From Clostridiales bacterium (GTDB taxonomy: Bacteria; Bacillota; Clostridia; Oscillospirales; Oscillospiraceae), in the NCBI GenBank assembly GCA_009774055.1, contig VSNB01000211.1, positions 1 through 5,489 on the forward strand: a stretch of DNA of 5,489 bases. The letters are read 5' to 3'. Both the position numbers and the translations under genes were made by a program. The notes under the pieces are model-generated. The model was not told the DNA's origin. It was given only the letters and a program-made list of their open reading frames with translations, and made no database searches. Numbering within the stretch: the first letter of the stretch is position 1; each line of letters begins with the position of its first letter. Shown piece after piece: positions 5,449 to 5,489 of the stretch.

Positions 5449-5461
5449 ACATATAGTATGT
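5449..5461. repeat. Short palindrome upstream of ATPase 2
   Basis: The plus strand reads acatatagtatgt, a perfect ACATA / TATGT inverted repeat around TAG, starting 29 bases upstream of the ATPase 2 start codon. The half-sites equal those of the antitoxin operator at 4122-4132, but the spacer is three bases instead of one. It may be a regulatory site or a chance A+T-rich match. The remaining bases to 5489 show no gene, and a promoter for ATPase 2 cannot be placed with confidence so near the edge. Confidence 0.3.
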
Positions 5462-5489
5462 CTTTCAGTCGATCGGATTTTTAGATTAT

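Noticed and set aside
5420..5452. A longer ATPase 2 starting at ATG 5452
   Set aside because: The added 11 codons contain the AGGAGAGGAG ribosome site for ATG 5419 and do not fit the family N-terminus.
1..5489. CRISPR arrays, tRNA or rRNA genes
   Set aside because: No regularly spaced repeats, cloverleaf sequence or conserved rRNA segment was seen on either strand.

Overview
The window is a compact, one-directional stretch of bacterial DNA in which every supported gene reads on the minus strand, so gene order below follows transcription, from high to low coordinates. Strong AGGAGG-type ribosome sites, consensus sigma-A-like promoters, moderate to high G+C and the gene families present (AAA ATPases with DUF4143, RelB/Doc toxin-antitoxin, DUF2200, DUF1801) suggest a Bacillota genome, probably a gut Clostridia of the Oscillospiraceae type. 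That placement is an inference; no marker gene is present. The region looks accessory rather than core.

Right part (5489 to 4244): an AAA_14/DUF4143 ATPase (ATPase 2). Its likely start is ATG 5419, not the upstream in-frame ATG 5452. Its C-terminal PD-(D/E)XK-like domain has lost the usual E-x-K residues.

Middle part (4243 to 3598): a toxin-antitoxin locus with a near-consensus promoter, a palindromic operator in the promoter spacer, an intact 83-residue RelB/DinJ antitoxin and a four-base stop/start overlap into a Doc (death-on-curing) toxin. The toxin is broken: its first about 23 codons and last about 33 codons survive in different frames, and the middle with the Fic active site is missing. 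A hairpin terminator follows. Beyond it lies a 15-codon relic of the C-terminus of a second ATPase of the ATPase 2 kind. The toxin-antitoxin cassette is therefore flanked by two diverged copies of the same ATPase tail.

Left part (3589 to 1): a promoter drives a second, distantly related AAA/DUF4143 ATPase (ATPase 1), which keeps the D...E-x-K signature. A 256-residue three-part fusion (DUF2200, a Cys/His zinc knuckle, DUF1801) follows after 41 bases. After 109 bases comes a 257-residue protein of unknown function with a PD-(D/E)XK nuclease signature including a RecB/Cas4-like Q-x3-Y. One base later begins an RNase J-like metallo-beta-lactamase hydrolase that runs off the left edge. The last two are tightly coupled and may form a two-nuclease module. 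G+C rises sharply at their junction.

The most notable points are the decayed toxin beside an intact, apparently still regulated antitoxin, the ATPase tail relic that marks a rearrangement, the three-part fusion protein, and the coupled nuclease/MBL pair.
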